Below, piece by piece: positions 38,201 through 48,079 of a stretch of DNA of 64,000 nucleotides. Under the pieces are notes generated by a model. It saw only the letters and a program-made list of their open reading frames with translations. It searched no databases and was not told the DNA's origin. The stretch comes from Solanum dulcamara. Its lineage: Eukaryota > Streptophyta > Magnoliopsida > Solanales > Solanaceae. How positions within the stretch are numbered: the first letter of the stretch is position 1; each line of letters opens with the position of its first letter. The DNA is taken from NCBI RefSeq assembly GCF_947179165.1, contig NC_077238.1:81435757-81499756 (forward strand), in the 5' to 3' direction. The position numbers and the translations under genes were made by a program.

Positions 38201-41200
38201 ACATGAAGAACTTTGTTGAAGGTTTTCATGAGAAGGGGTTATGTCTAAAGGCTTTTGACCATAAGACTGTACTGGATCAGGCTGCTGATTTTGGAAAGAG
38301 GGAGCCCAATGTTTCCAGTAACTATCATGAACATTTCCACCTACAGCAGGAGACTGACCCAAAAAAAAGTGAAAGTTAAGTTCATCAGGCAAATCGAAAA
38401 GAACTCCAGAATATACATAACATGAAGGGAAAGAGAAATGAAATTGCTTTTCTCAGTGTACTGCGTAGTGAAAAGCAAAAAAAATGAGGTACTGACTGCA
38501 ATGACAGTAGATAACATATCTTCTTCTGGTGAATAGCTGGCACTCAACAACCCGCACAAGATAGAAGTTGAATATCCAGATTATTAAACGTACAATAAAC
38601 ACGAAGAGATACTTAGACAGCAGAGTTAAAAGAGCATACGAGGCATTGCTTACCAGATCTTTAGCAGCTTGTTGAACAAAAGAACAACTAAACTAGCAAG
38701 TTAACCTAAAATATGATCAACTTAGGGAGTCTGTAAGATTGTATCACTAATTATTTATAACGCAGCCTTCTGTAATTATACTAGAGGTCTTTCATATTTA
38801 ATTATTGCAACACATTATAATGTCAACATGAAAATATATTAATAGAAAATGCAACAGTTTGCGCCTTGCCAGGTTGAGTATATATAGGCAAGATAGATTA
38901 AGAAGTGGAAAAAAATCAACTGTCAAGTTCAACATTGCAAAGTGCTAGCATTTAATCTTGCTTAATGCCGGGTTTCATAATTTCCAAAGGCACCAGCTTC
39001 ATACAGGCACTTGTGAAGTACTCCATCAACCAGAGACACACAGTAGACTCACATTTTTCCTCATTAGTTTACGTGGGTCAGATGGTGTCTTCAATGACCC
39101 AGGGAAATCCTACCGGTATTTCTAAATTTATTTACAGACGCAAGAATCCTAAAAACAATTATGTGTCATACACGATTTATCACTTCCATCTCTTAGACTG
39201 CTTAACATGGTTTTGAATTTTAAGAGGGTGTTTGGATTGACTTATTTTAAGTAGTTTTGGCTTTTCAGCTCTTTTTTTTTTTGAGGTGTTTGGGAAAGAC
39301 AAGAAGTGCTTTCAATCACTTTCTTTTAGGCTGAAAAAGTACAAAAATAAGCTAAAAGCCAAAAGTTGGATATTCCCAACTTATGGATTTTAGCTTTTAA
39401 CTTATAAGCTACTTTTAAAAAGTCAATCCAAACACCCCCTAAGTGAATTACATGACAATTGATATTCAAATAGGAGTCTCTACGCATGCATAAAAGTTAT
39501 CTAATATAAGTACAACTCCAGCAGAGCAACTTATTTGTGAATTGCATGTAAAGGAAAAACCTGCACCGCAGACAATGCGGGCAAACCAGATTCTGGCTTG
39601 CCAGAGGGAGGATGAGATGCCGGAGCTTGGACACCTGAAGCTGAGTATCCCGCAGGAACAGGGCAACTCAGACTGGATACATTAGAAACGGAAATATTTT
39701 CTGTTCCAGGAGCACAGGGGACATCATTTTGTGTATGGTTGTAATAGTCAGCCCACTGCTTGTACTGTTGTTGATACTGTGAAGCCGCAGGAGCTGTGGT
39801 AGAACTGTATGCAGCATTAGAATCAGAATTGTAGCTTGGATATTGATGGGAAGTGTATGTTGTATATTGTCCTTCATGCCACGCGTTCGTCTGGTTATTG
39901 TAAGTACCACTTGTGTAACCTCCAGATGTCTGGTAATCACCAGGATTGTAGTAAGTGCTTGAATAACTTGCAGGCCCAGCATAAGACCCTGTATTCTGAA
40001 ATGAGGAAAGGGGCTGATAAGGAGCACCTGTATTTTGATATGCTCCTGATGGCTGAGGATAGGGTTGATTAGGTTGTTGTTGATAGCCATTATAGTAAGC
40101 AGCATATCCTGTATTGTTGTATCCATAAGGATCAGTACTTTGATAGGTGCCATAGCTACTGTAATCCTGCTGTACATTTGTGGCACCGGAACGTGGTGTA
40201 GTAGCACTAGTTGCAACATTCAATCCATCTTGAACATTCCTTGAAGGCGGTGCAGCTTGTTGGTCGTGATCATAACCAGAATGTGAGACAACTCCATTTT
40301 CTCTGGCATAGCTATCTGCACCATGAGCACTCCATGGTGCGACGGTAGAATTTGGAGGGGCGTAATATGAAGACATGTGATGTTGGTTTGGATCGACAGC
40401 CTGATGACTCTATATAGAGAAAAAAAGGTTTTGAAGTCATATAATGAGAAATCAACTCACCTATCCGGAACAAAGTATAGCAAGAGTGGTACTTGATACA
40501 GTTGCAGAAGAATAGTAAATATAAAGCAAATTAAAAGAGTTTGGTGGCTCAGAGAGGAGAAGCATTTAACGCTTTCACCATTCAAGTAGAAAAAAGATTT
40601 AATCAATCAAGTTGTACAATGACCAAAAATTATACATGTAGTGAATGCCCTATCCATAAAAGGCAAGAGCACACTAGCTTAACGTTTAACACACTTATAC
40701 GCACAGAGTTTCGGCTCATAAGAAGCAGTTTCTCAACATAAGGATAGTCGATAGTCATTACATCAAATATGACCTTCACAAAATCCATCTACATTGTTAC
40801 CCAAGGATGTCCATGATGAGGTACTTAAACATAAACATTCCACAACAATCACCAATATTAGTATAGCCTTTCATACTTATGTTGATGGATAAAACAGACA
40901 AGGCTTCTTGATATACTACTTACAAACATCACCACCACAAGACAGTCAATTGTGTCACTCCGGTATCAGAGTGACTTGCCATAGCTACTTCATCAAGAAA
41001 CCTTTTTTTTATCTCATTACTAACCATTAACCAGTTGTACATACATTTCAAAAAGGCAGTGTTTCTACATGAGAGTCAAACAACTTTTTCTTTAATTACG
41101 ATTTCTTCCAACACTTTTAAATACTTCCTAACATAAGATCTTGTGATTTCTATTGCTTCTTACAGTTTCTAAATACACAAATTATATTTAAACTACTCTG

Positions 41201-41782
41201 AATCGATGTCCAAATTCACACGGACTATTAGATGACCATAGGCAGATCCAAGTGCAGGATCGTGGGTTCAGTAAAACCCATAGTTTTGAGGTCGAACCCT
41301 ATATTTGTGTGAAAAAAAGTACAAATAGAGTTAGATGTACATTTTAAAACTCACGCTTCAACATAAAACCAACAACACTTAAGTTCAGAATCTCCCACTA
41401 TGTTTACCCACGTAATCCTAACACGACAATTCTTTTTGGTATTGATGGAGTAAATATATAAATAATATGAGAAATAAAAAATAGCAGCAGCACAACTGAA
41501 AAACTCACTGCTCTCACACAAAGGGAAAAAACTAAAACTTTTCAATTCCATCGGCATCATCCCGCCATTTTTTAGTGTTCATTTTGACAACATCATCAAA
41601 ATTCACATATATTAAGTACGTAAAAAAATGCAACAAGCAGAAATCTATATGGACCATAATGACATACACTTTTTCCAGAAACAAAGTTAGGTTAAGAGAA
41701 GAGGAAGTACAATTCGGGCAGTTACCTCCTGTGAACGTGAACTGGGATCCAAAGTGGTCATAGTAGCACTTCCTTGATTCAT
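26220..41782 (-). CDS. SAC3A: SAC3/GANP family protein, SAC3A type (TREX-2-like mRNA factor)
   Basis: Nuclear mRNA export/processing-type scaffold, 999 aa. The 13 coding exons on the minus strand are 41782-41726, 40409-39561, 38353-37913, 36387-36286, 33545-33451, 32989-32827, 31729-31235, 31116-30976, 30791-30732, 29714-29584, 28518-28385, 28303-28074 and 26321-26220. All junctions are GT-AG and phases agree. Residues 1-480 are low complexity, rich in Q, Y, S, N, P and G (for example GYAAYYNGYQQQPNQPYPQP). Then comes a basic stretch (KSKRSPSRRYKSRW and PEERKRRENRSKRFERGRGS). The SAC3/GANP/PCI-type domain follows from about residue 705 to 965, starting GTCQEIEKRYLRL and including NAVKHALSVRAAVSSGNYVA and FFRLYKTAPNLN. 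The protein ends PEPEDAVAHGDASLAVNDFL-TRNLV. Arabidopsis SAC3A has closely similar architecture and length. Start chosen: MNQGSAT, in the first exon with a splice in frame. Intron lengths are large because of LINE, MITE and SINE insertions. No truncation is seen. Confidence 0.93.
26382..26850. repeat. Short tandem duplication and dispersed repeat in the last SAC3A intron
   Basis: GAGTGCACAAAGTTTGGACC...AACATCCCCTAATCATAACA...GATCTACAT (from 26382) recurs from about 26524, 142 bases later, with few changes. Next, 26610-26850 contains ACATCCCCTTTACCCTCGAT, CATCGGATGAATTGGAATGT and AGCTCACGAGGGAGGATTGC, a phrase set I associate with a widespread plant dispersed repeat. Ends and class are not defined. 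The rest of the intron (27270-27960) includes an AACCAATTTAATTGGTTTGG relic and an LTR-like AT-rich stretch. Confidence 0.5.
32119..32462. mobile_element. hAT-like MITE in a SAC3A intron
   Basis: The left edge GCCTGTTTGACTGCTTTTGG and right edge AGAAGCTTGGCCAAACAAGC are inverted relatives. The interior repeats GCACTTTT/AAAAGTGC palindromic phrases and two TTGGCCAAACACAAATT segments, typical of compact foldback MITEs. It lies between coding exons at 32827 and 31729. No exact target duplication was found. Confidence 0.65.
35310..36215 (+). mobile_element. 5'-truncated L1-type LINE fragment, antisense in a SAC3A intron
   Basis: The plus-strand frame at 35347-35685 (ADSWTQGGWNIQVRRNFNDW, WWSKDSKRMFKVNSAY, PQWPWKQIWKTKIPFKVACF) is the RT-associated zinc-binding domain at the C-terminal end of plant L1 LINE polyproteins. 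After a frameshift near 35685 it continues with CSRCYLCGEKIETVRHLFLQ (the CxxC...H...C zinc motif). After another shift near 35790 it continues with PACIWWTIWRERNTRCFE. Several frame breaks and no reverse transcriptase domain make it a dead 3' fragment. The 3' end includes GTACTGGTTTAATCAATACA and CTCAAATAAA, like plant LINE 3'UTRs. It sits between SAC3A exons at 36286 and 33545, opposite to transcription. Confidence 0.88.
39224..39439. mobile_element. Tourist-like (PIF/Harbinger-type) MITE in a SAC3A intron
   Basis: GAGGGTGTTTGGATTGACTT at the left and AAGTCAATCCAAACACCCCC at the right are near-perfect 20-bp terminal inverted repeats. TAA flanks both sides (39221-39223 and 39440-39442), matching the 3-bp TWA-type duplication of this class. 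The 216-bp interior is also partly palindromic (AAGCTAAAAGCC and TTTTAGCTTTTA). Confidence 0.85.
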
Positions 41783-41799
41783 CTTCCTCTCAATAACAT
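41779..41799 (-). promoter_or_regulatory. Six-codon uORF whose stop overlaps the SAC3A start
   Basis: Upstream of MNQGSAT, in the same exon, ATGTTATTGAGAGGAAGATG reads as a six-codon frame (MLLRGR) whose TGA shares bases with the main ATG (ATGA overlap). This geometry can lower translation or support reinitiation. Whether this leader exon is always used depends on the 5'UTR splice near 41802. Confidence 0.6.
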
Positions 41800-41891
41800 C
41801 CTGCTAAACCAAACATTTCAGTATTCAGATATCTAGACCAAAATCACCCCACCCCACCACACACACACAAAAAAAATAGTCTCAGAAGTTA

Positions 41892-42790
41892 AATTGCAGC
41901 CTAATGGTTACAACTCTACCTGCTTACATTCAAAGGTGGTTCAAATTCCACAAAAGAATCCTTTTCTACACTTCTATCCCGATTGTTTGCGCGCCCAGCC
42001 CTCACTTAGCAAATTTTATGCAAGAAAGAACCTAGCCAGGACTAAAACTGCAGCCTAATCATCACATCTCCACCTACCTATGTCACAGGTGCAAGATTCC
42101 AATCCTGCAGAAGTGGTTTCTACATTTCTAACCCAACTATTTAAGGGCTCACCCCTCACTCAAAAAGAACTTTGAAAAAAACAAGAGAAAACTAGAATTG
42201 CAGCCTAATGTTGCAACTCCACCTACCCACCATTATGTGTACAGGTTCCAATCCCACAAAAGGTGTCCTTTGTAATGTTCATCCCAACTATTTGCAAGTC
42301 CACCTTCAACAACAACAACTACGCCTCAATACCAAACAAGTTGAATTCCACTAAATAAACATCATGCGTTGGATCCTAGCTATTACATGTGCAGGTTCCA
42401 ATCCCACAAAAGGTGAACTTTGTAAATAGGCATAACACATAAGTGTTCCCTTCAACTTGGCCTTAGTCGGTATCTATGCCCCTTCAACTTTGGGTGTGCA
42501 CAAGTACACACTTAAACTTGTATAAAATTGAACAAATAGACACACACATACTGCGTGGAAGGACATGAATTACCACATATGACGTATATGTCTACTTATT
42601 CAACTTTATACAAATTTAAGGGCATAATTGTGCACACCCAAAGTTGAAGGGGCATAGATACCGACTAAGGCCAAGTTGAAGGGCACACTTATGTATTATG
42701 TCTTGTAAATATCATCTCAACCAGTTGCAAGTCCATATTCAACAACAACAATTACGCCTCAATATCAAACAAGTTTAAGTCGGATATTGG
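41892..42790. repeat. Tandem tRNA/SINE-like modules in the SAC3A 5'UTR intron
   Basis: A module of about 145 bp occurs at 41894, 42049 and 42199. It begins TTGCAGCCTAATGGTTACAA (box A-like), then has ACTCTACCTGC, GGTTCAAATTCCACAAAAG (box B-like) and CCCAACTATTTGCAAGTCCA. The last copies continue into CAACAACAACTACGCCTCAA-type sequence. A second AGGTTCCAATCCCACAAAAG begins at 42392, interrupted by a MULE MITE, and resumes at 42711. The set looks like tandemly arranged SINE heads with an RTE- or Au-like tail. Confidence 0.6.
42429..42702. mobile_element. MULE-type MITE with 9-bp target duplication
   Basis: The element is 274 bp with terminal inverted repeats of more than 70 bases, starting GGCATAACACATAAGTGTTC (left) and GACATAATACATAAGTGTGC (right end, reverse complemented) and both continuing CCTTCAACTTGGCCTTAGTC. 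TTGTAAATA flanks both sides (42420-42428 and 42703-42711). A 9-bp duplication and long TIRs are the hallmarks of Mutator-like elements. A related uninterrupted SINE-like module nearby shows the empty-site arrangement. It carries no coding capacity. Confidence 0.92.
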
Positions 42791-43543
42791 TTATTTAACA
42801 GCTAAAGAGCTCATATATCATGCTTCCAGCATATGCTGATACCACAAATCAGTAAACAGTCAATATCATCCAACTTCTACCCATAATGGATAACCAACAT
42901 AAGTTCTCGTCATCTCGCTTATACTTACACAGAACCCCCAACGCCCTTAACCCATAACATAAGCATTTACCAACACAAACACTTCACAAGAGTCTACAAA
43001 GTCTCAACTTGCCTTACCCCCAAAGCACAAAATGTCAAAATATGGATTTGCTCATTCACCATGTTTATAGGTCCAAAAAAAATGTATAAAAAAAACTAGC
43101 AGGAATTGGAACTGCAGTATAATAACAACTTCACCGACATCAATCACAGCTTCTAATCTCACAAAAAAAAGGGCTTTTTTCTAATTAATGAAATTAAAAT
43201 AAATTGGGGAAAAAAAAACTAACCGAAATCTGAACAAATTGAACAGCTTGAGCCTTCAAGGAACAAAGTAACAATCAACCTCGAACAAAGAAACACCCTT
43301 ATATGTATTACCAAAGCAAATTGAGACGGAAAAAAACAAAAAAAATATGAAAAAATTGGAAAAAAACAGAGAACGATATATATAAGAAACGAAGAACGAT
43401 TACAACTATCGATTTGGGAAGAGAATACAGTATAATTAAGATTTGAAGAACAGAATTATTTAATGTCAAAGAAGAGATTTTTGATTTATGAAATTAATAA
43501 CGTCGGTAGAGAAAATTAAAAAAAAAAACGGAGATTTGTGTGT

Positions 43544-43556
43544 GTGTATATATATG
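43544..43556 (-). promoter_or_regulatory. Candidate TATA box of SAC3A
   Basis: On the minus strand CATATATATACAC precedes an A/G-rich leader at about 43220-43520, whose splicing to the coding exon at 41802 is plausible. The position is inferred from composition. Confidence 0.4.
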
Positions 43557-43983
43557 CGTAACTTGATTTTTAGTCAGAAAAAAATCTCAACCCGATTGAC
43601 TTATTCGGGTCGTAATTTGGGTCTTTTGAGTTCTTCTTCTTTTTATTTTATAAACTAAAATTTAATATTAACAAAATTTAACTTTAGCCATTATAAATTA
43701 TTATAATGTATGATTGACCCAAGGTTCTGTTGGAAACAATTTCTAAGTAGTAATAACGAAAAAAACGTGTGATAATTTGGTCTTAGCTACTGGATTTAGA
43801 AAAAAATAACATGTTAGGTGAAGGTAAAAGAGTATAATATATATTCTTCAAATTCTAATTGTACTGTTATATTGGGTATATTATTGACGTGTAATATGTG
43901 ATCGAGGATATTTAATATTTAATTAGTTGAATTATATAGATTTGATCCCTCTTATTCCATTTTCTGTATTCTTATTTCGCCCA

Positions 43984-44306
43984 TGACGTCAGCAACACTA
44001 TTATGAATTAATTATCTGTGATACTTCGTCGGTATATTGATACCATATCGGCATCATATATGATTGAACTTAATTTTCTGTATATTGATAATCCATTTGT
44101 ATATTGATACTCCATCTGTATCCCATAGGATTGAGCTCTTTTTTTTAAGAAATAAAAATGAAACAATTAAGAGAAAATTATTAAAGTCACAATCTTATTT
44201 ATTAAACTTTAAATTAGTATAAAATATATTATTTATGATACTCCGTCGGTACATTGATATCATATCGGTATCATATAAGGTGGACGTCGATGTTAGAATG
44301 ACGTCA
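43984..44306 (+). repeat. Dispersed repeat, copy B (TGACGTCA at both ends)
   Basis: The block begins and ends with TGACGTCAGC and repeats GATACTTCGTCGGTATATTG/GATACTCCGTCGGTACATTG with the near-palindrome ATATCATATCGGTATCATAT. The middle (AAGAAATAAAAATGAAACAA then an AGAGAAAATTATTAAAGTCA-like phrase) matches copy A at 14011-14335 almost base for base. It lies within the shared upstream region of SAC3A and RS2Z. Confidence 0.85.
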
Positions 44307-44456
44307 GCGTACAAATTTTAAAATAAATTTATGTCATTTTAAAATTTAAAAAAATATGAAAGTAATAAGGCATTTAAAGAGTAAATATTTTTCTTTTTTG
44401 GATATAAGCGTTCTTTTCACAAAAAATAAAAGGGCTTCACATTAGGGAAAACTTAA

Positions 44457-44585
44457 TGGGCTTGAATTGAGAAGTCCACTCCATGAAACAACAAAGCCCA
44501 TAGCTGCTTAGGCCCAAACACTAGCTATAAAAATCAAAGAGAGATTTCACTGCCTACTCTTTTCGAACGAATCGGATCTAGGGTT
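44457..44585 (+). promoter_or_regulatory. RS2Z promoter: site II elements, TATA box, telo-box
   Basis: TGGGCT at 44457, AGCCCA at 44495 and GGCCCA at 44511 match the site II (TGGGCY) element on one or other strand. TATAAAAA follows at 44526-44533. TAGGGTT at 44579-44585 matches a telo-box near the expected transcript start. Site II plus telo-box is a known arrangement in plant genes for proliferation and RNA or translation functions. A leader exon would end at 44618 (ATCTCCAG|GTTAGT). Confidence 0.6.
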
Positions 44586-44739
44586 CTTACAATTTTGTGT
44601 GCCTTCTTCGATCTCCAGGTTAGTGATTTGCGATTTCACACCTTTTTTCTCATTTTTTTGATAAAAATATCTTCATTCATAATCGATATATGTGTGTGTG
44701 CACAATTCACCTAGGAATTGCTATTAATTCTGAGAATTT

Positions 44740-45393
44740 GAATGAGATTTTGTATTATGTGTGTGTTTTTGACTCGGAAAATTCATTCAAGAGGCGTTTT
44801 TTTTGTTCTAGTTTCGTTTGATGCTTTATTGAGCTGTAATTGTGCTAAATTTATTTGGAAAAAAACGTAATTGAGCTATTTTTATATGATTAAGAGATGA
44901 TACAATTTAGGAAAGGAGCTAATTGGGTAGTTTCTCTCAGAGAAAATGCTGTGGTATGATGAGAATTTGTATTATACTGTATGTGCTTTTTGACTCTGAA
45001 AATCCACTCGAGGCTTTTTTTAGTTTTTGTTTCCTTTGATGTTATTGAACTGTTATTTGTGCTAAATTTATTTGAAAAAAAAGAGTAAAGGGGCTAATTT
45101 TATGATTTAGAGATCAAATGATTTGGGAAAGGAGCTAATTGGGTAGTTTCTTTCAGAGAAGAAGCCGGTATGATGAGACTTTGTACTATATGTGTTTTTT
45201 GACTCGGAAAATTCATTCAAGAGCCATTTTTTTAGTTCTAGTTTCGTTTGATATTTTATTGAGCTGGCATTTGTGCTAAATTCATTTGAAAAAAAAGTAA
45301 TAGAGCTATCTTTTTTATGATTAAGAGATAATATAATTTAGGAAAGGAGCTAATTGGGTAGTTTCTTTCAGAGAAGATGCCTCGGTATGATGA
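44740..45393 (+). repeat. Threefold ~215-bp duplication spanning RS2Z 3' splice site and start codon
   Basis: GAAAGGAGCTAATTGGGTAG occurs at 44911, 45127 and 45342, each followed by TTTCTYTCAG and an exon-like start. The functional copy reads AGAAGATGCCTCGGTATGAT (from 45372). The first pseudo-copy reads AGAAAATGCTGTGGTATGAT, and the second reads AGAAGAAGCCGGTATGATGA and has lost the ATG. Both pseudo-copies switch after GGTATGATGA back into intron sequence (TTTGTATTAT/TTTGTACTAT...TTTTTGACTC). The duplicated unit therefore runs from inside the 5'UTR intron through the acceptor into about 22 bases of the start exon. Confidence 0.92.
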
Positions 45394-48079
45394 TAGGTAT
45401 GGTGGTACACGCCTATATGTTGGACATTTGTCTTCCAGAACACGATCTCGAGACTTGGAGGACGTCTTTAGCAGATATGGGAGGTAATTTTTTAACTGTT
45501 CATTAGATTTATGCATTGATTGGAAACATTATTAATCAAATTTGAGTTGTTGGAAAATGAGATTCCAAGAGGACCAAGATTGAATGTTTTAGTTGTTTAA
45601 TTTTGGTAGTGGAATGAAATGCGCCTGCGTAGAGTAGAATGGATATAAAGGATTAATATAGTTGATCTCAACTTGTTCGGTATTGAGGTGTTGATTAATT
45701 GATTGCTGTACCTAGTGATTGTTTTATTGCGATCAGTTTTCAGAAATGATGTTGCTTCTAGTAGTTCACAATCTATGTTCTTGGAAGTAGGGAAGTCTTT
45801 GGGGGCGGGGATGAGACACACAAGTCATTACAGTGGCCTTTTTTTTTGAATTTGTAGAAAATGTGTGAGAGCAACACCCCCGTGTCTTGGTGTTTTTAAC
45901 TCGAATAATGTTTATGAAGGTTTCTATGTTTTTGCCCAATCCGGAGGTTTGTGGTGGGAGGTTGCCCTTGGTGGAATTGGTTCCCATTCTTGCGGAGTGT
46001 GGCGATTCTTTCTATAATGTTATTGCGTGTTTTTTTGATGGAAATGGCACAATCCCAAAAGTGGTGTTTAGTTCATCTTTGAGGGGCGAAGTATCAACCC
46101 TTTGGTTCTTATGACTTGATGGCCTTACTGTTTCTGGAACCCATTTACGCAGAGTACGTGATGTGGATATGAAGCGTGACTATGCTTTTGTGGTACGCCT
46201 TTCTTCTTCTTTTTTCCACTTCTATTTCTTAGGGTTGTAGGGTGATTAACTAATCCTTGTTTCATATATTTGTGATATGAATTTCTTCTTTTTTATGTAT
46301 ATACTGCTAAATCTAGGAATTTAGTGATCCTCGAGATGCCGATGATGCAAGATACGGCCTAAATGGGCGAGATGTTGATGGAAGCCGCGTTATCGTGGAG
46401 TTCGCAAAAGGGGTGAGCAACAGTTTGCATTTGTTATGTGTTCACAACTGCAATATGCATAGTATCTTTATGTTTTATTTGTGCAACACTAGAAATTTAC
46501 GCTCATGTGACATTTGCATTTTGAATATCAATGCGAAAAAAGAAAATCTGAAAAGAATTTCAGGCTTTATGCCCAATGAGTGAGAAAATATGGTGGAACT
46601 GGTTTGGACTCAATTATTTTGGAGATGATGTTTCAGTTCTCAATACAAGTTTTTACTCTACAATTGGCATGTCCCAGAGGGGAGAAAGAAGATCTTGGTT
46701 TATCACTATTCTTTTAAGTAGTTAAGTTGCTTCAATTCTCAAAAGTAGTAGTTAAGTTGCTTTAAGGATTTTTTTTTCTTGGTATTTTCAGGAGTGATGC
46801 ACGCCTTAATCTATCTAATGTTTCAGATTGGTTAAACAAAAAGTTGTCCTTTTTATGTTAGAATTTACTTGCATTGCAGGTGCCTCGTGGTCCAGGTGGA
46901 TCTCGAGAGTTTGGTGGAAGAGGTCCTCCTCCAGGTACAGGTCGTTGCTTTAATTGTGGAATTGATGGACATTGGGCTCGAGATTGTAAAGCTGGGGACT
47001 GGAAGAACAAGTGTTACCGCTGTGGAGACCGAGGTCATATAGAAAGAAACTGTCAGAACAGCCCCAAGAAATTGAAGTATTTTCCTCATTGCCACCTTAT
47101 TTCACCTTGTGTAATCTTTGATCTTCTACTATACTTTAATGATTAAGTTTATTATTTGTTGTTTGAATAACAGACGTGACCGAAGTTATTCCCGCTCACC
47201 ATCTCCTCGGCGTGGCAGAAGCCGCAGTCGCAGTTACAGCAGAGGTCGTAGCTACAGGTCTCTCCCTTTGCTCCACCTTTTTGGAATGCGCTCCATTTTG
47301 CTTCATTGACTGCTTTAGTCTTGTATTTGAGATTCTGAATTGGCATTGTCACTCATGGTTACAACAACATACCCAATGAAACCCCACAAAGTTGGGTTTG
47401 GGGAGAGTAGAGTATACACAGACCTTAACATTGTCAATCATGGCTGAAAACTTGAAATAATACCGCGGATAAGTAATTGCATTTGTCTTTTCATAGACGT
47501 GTATCATGATATATGAAAGTTTGCATTGTTAAACCAAAGAAGTGTTATGGCATCACTACTAAGTGCCAACAGATTCTGGTTATCTCAACTCGCCTTTATG
47601 GTATTAAAACATATTTTATGCTCATCACTTTATCTATGTAAACAAATAAACAAGATATTAACATATATTGTGTTTGATTTCCTTGCAGCCGATCCAGGTC
47701 TCCTGTGAAGAGGGACCGTAGCATTGAGCGTGAAGAGAAGAGATCAAGGAGTCCTCGCCATCATAGATCATCACCACCTCCATCAAAGGGAAGGAAACAC
47801 AGCCCTTCACCTGATGAAAGAAGTCCACAAGAGAGAGGTACGCCATCACCAAGGGACGATAGAGCAACCAATGGTTCTGACAACAGCAGGAGCCCTAAAG
47901 ATGATGCTAGAATGGATGAACGCGGAGATATTAGCCCTGTTGAAGAAAATGGACGCAGTCGCAGCAATAGCCCCATCCATAGGGAGGACAGAAGCCCAGT
48001 GGAGGATGGAAGCCCAACAGGTGACTATGAAAATCATGGCTCACCAAGGGCTTCTCCTAGGGGCAGTGAGTCACCCTAA
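45377..48079 (+). CDS. RS2Z33: RS2Z serine/arginine-rich splicing factor (RS2Z32/33 type)
   Basis: Nuclear pre-mRNA splicing factor, 304 aa. Coding exons are 45377-45483, 46153-46192, 46317-46412, 46880-47076, 47174-47257 and 47689-48079, and all junctions are GT-AG with matching phases. The RRM covers residues 10-81, with [20 protein letters not shown] and [20 protein letters not shown]. Two CCHC zinc knuckles follow: C104-C107-H112-C117 and C126-C129-H134-C139. From residue 150 the tail is rich in RS and SP dipeptides ([20 protein letters not shown]) and acidic near the end. One RRM plus two zinc knuckles is the plant-specific RS2Z signature. The symbol marks the type; RS2Z32 and RS2Z33 cannot be separated here. 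Arabidopsis RSZ33 controls its own splicing through the long intron inside the RRM, here 45484-46152. A non-coding leader exon is probably at about 44555-44618. AATAAA overlaps the stop codon. Confidence 0.95.
47361..47427 (-). mobile_element. TS-SINE/RTE tail fragment in the last RS2Z intron
   Basis: CAACAACATACCCAATGAAA, CCCCACAAAGTTGGGTTTGG and AGTATACACAGACCTT are the reverse complement of the Solanaceae TS-SINE/RTE 3' end, also seen at 61675-61800. Only the terminal ~67 bp is present. Confidence 0.8.

Noticed and set aside
39668..40219. 183-codon minus-strand frame rich in Ile, Leu and Met
   Set aside because: Out-of-frame reading of the Q/Y-rich SAC3A exon.
41220..41300. GGCAGATCCAAGTGCAGGATCGTGGG-like phrase resembling a hAT terminal region
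   Set aside because: Only one possible end is visible and no partner or duplication was found.
45887..46114. 75-codon frame in the RS2Z RRM intron
   Set aside because: Not accepted as a separate gene; kept only as a candidate alternative segment.
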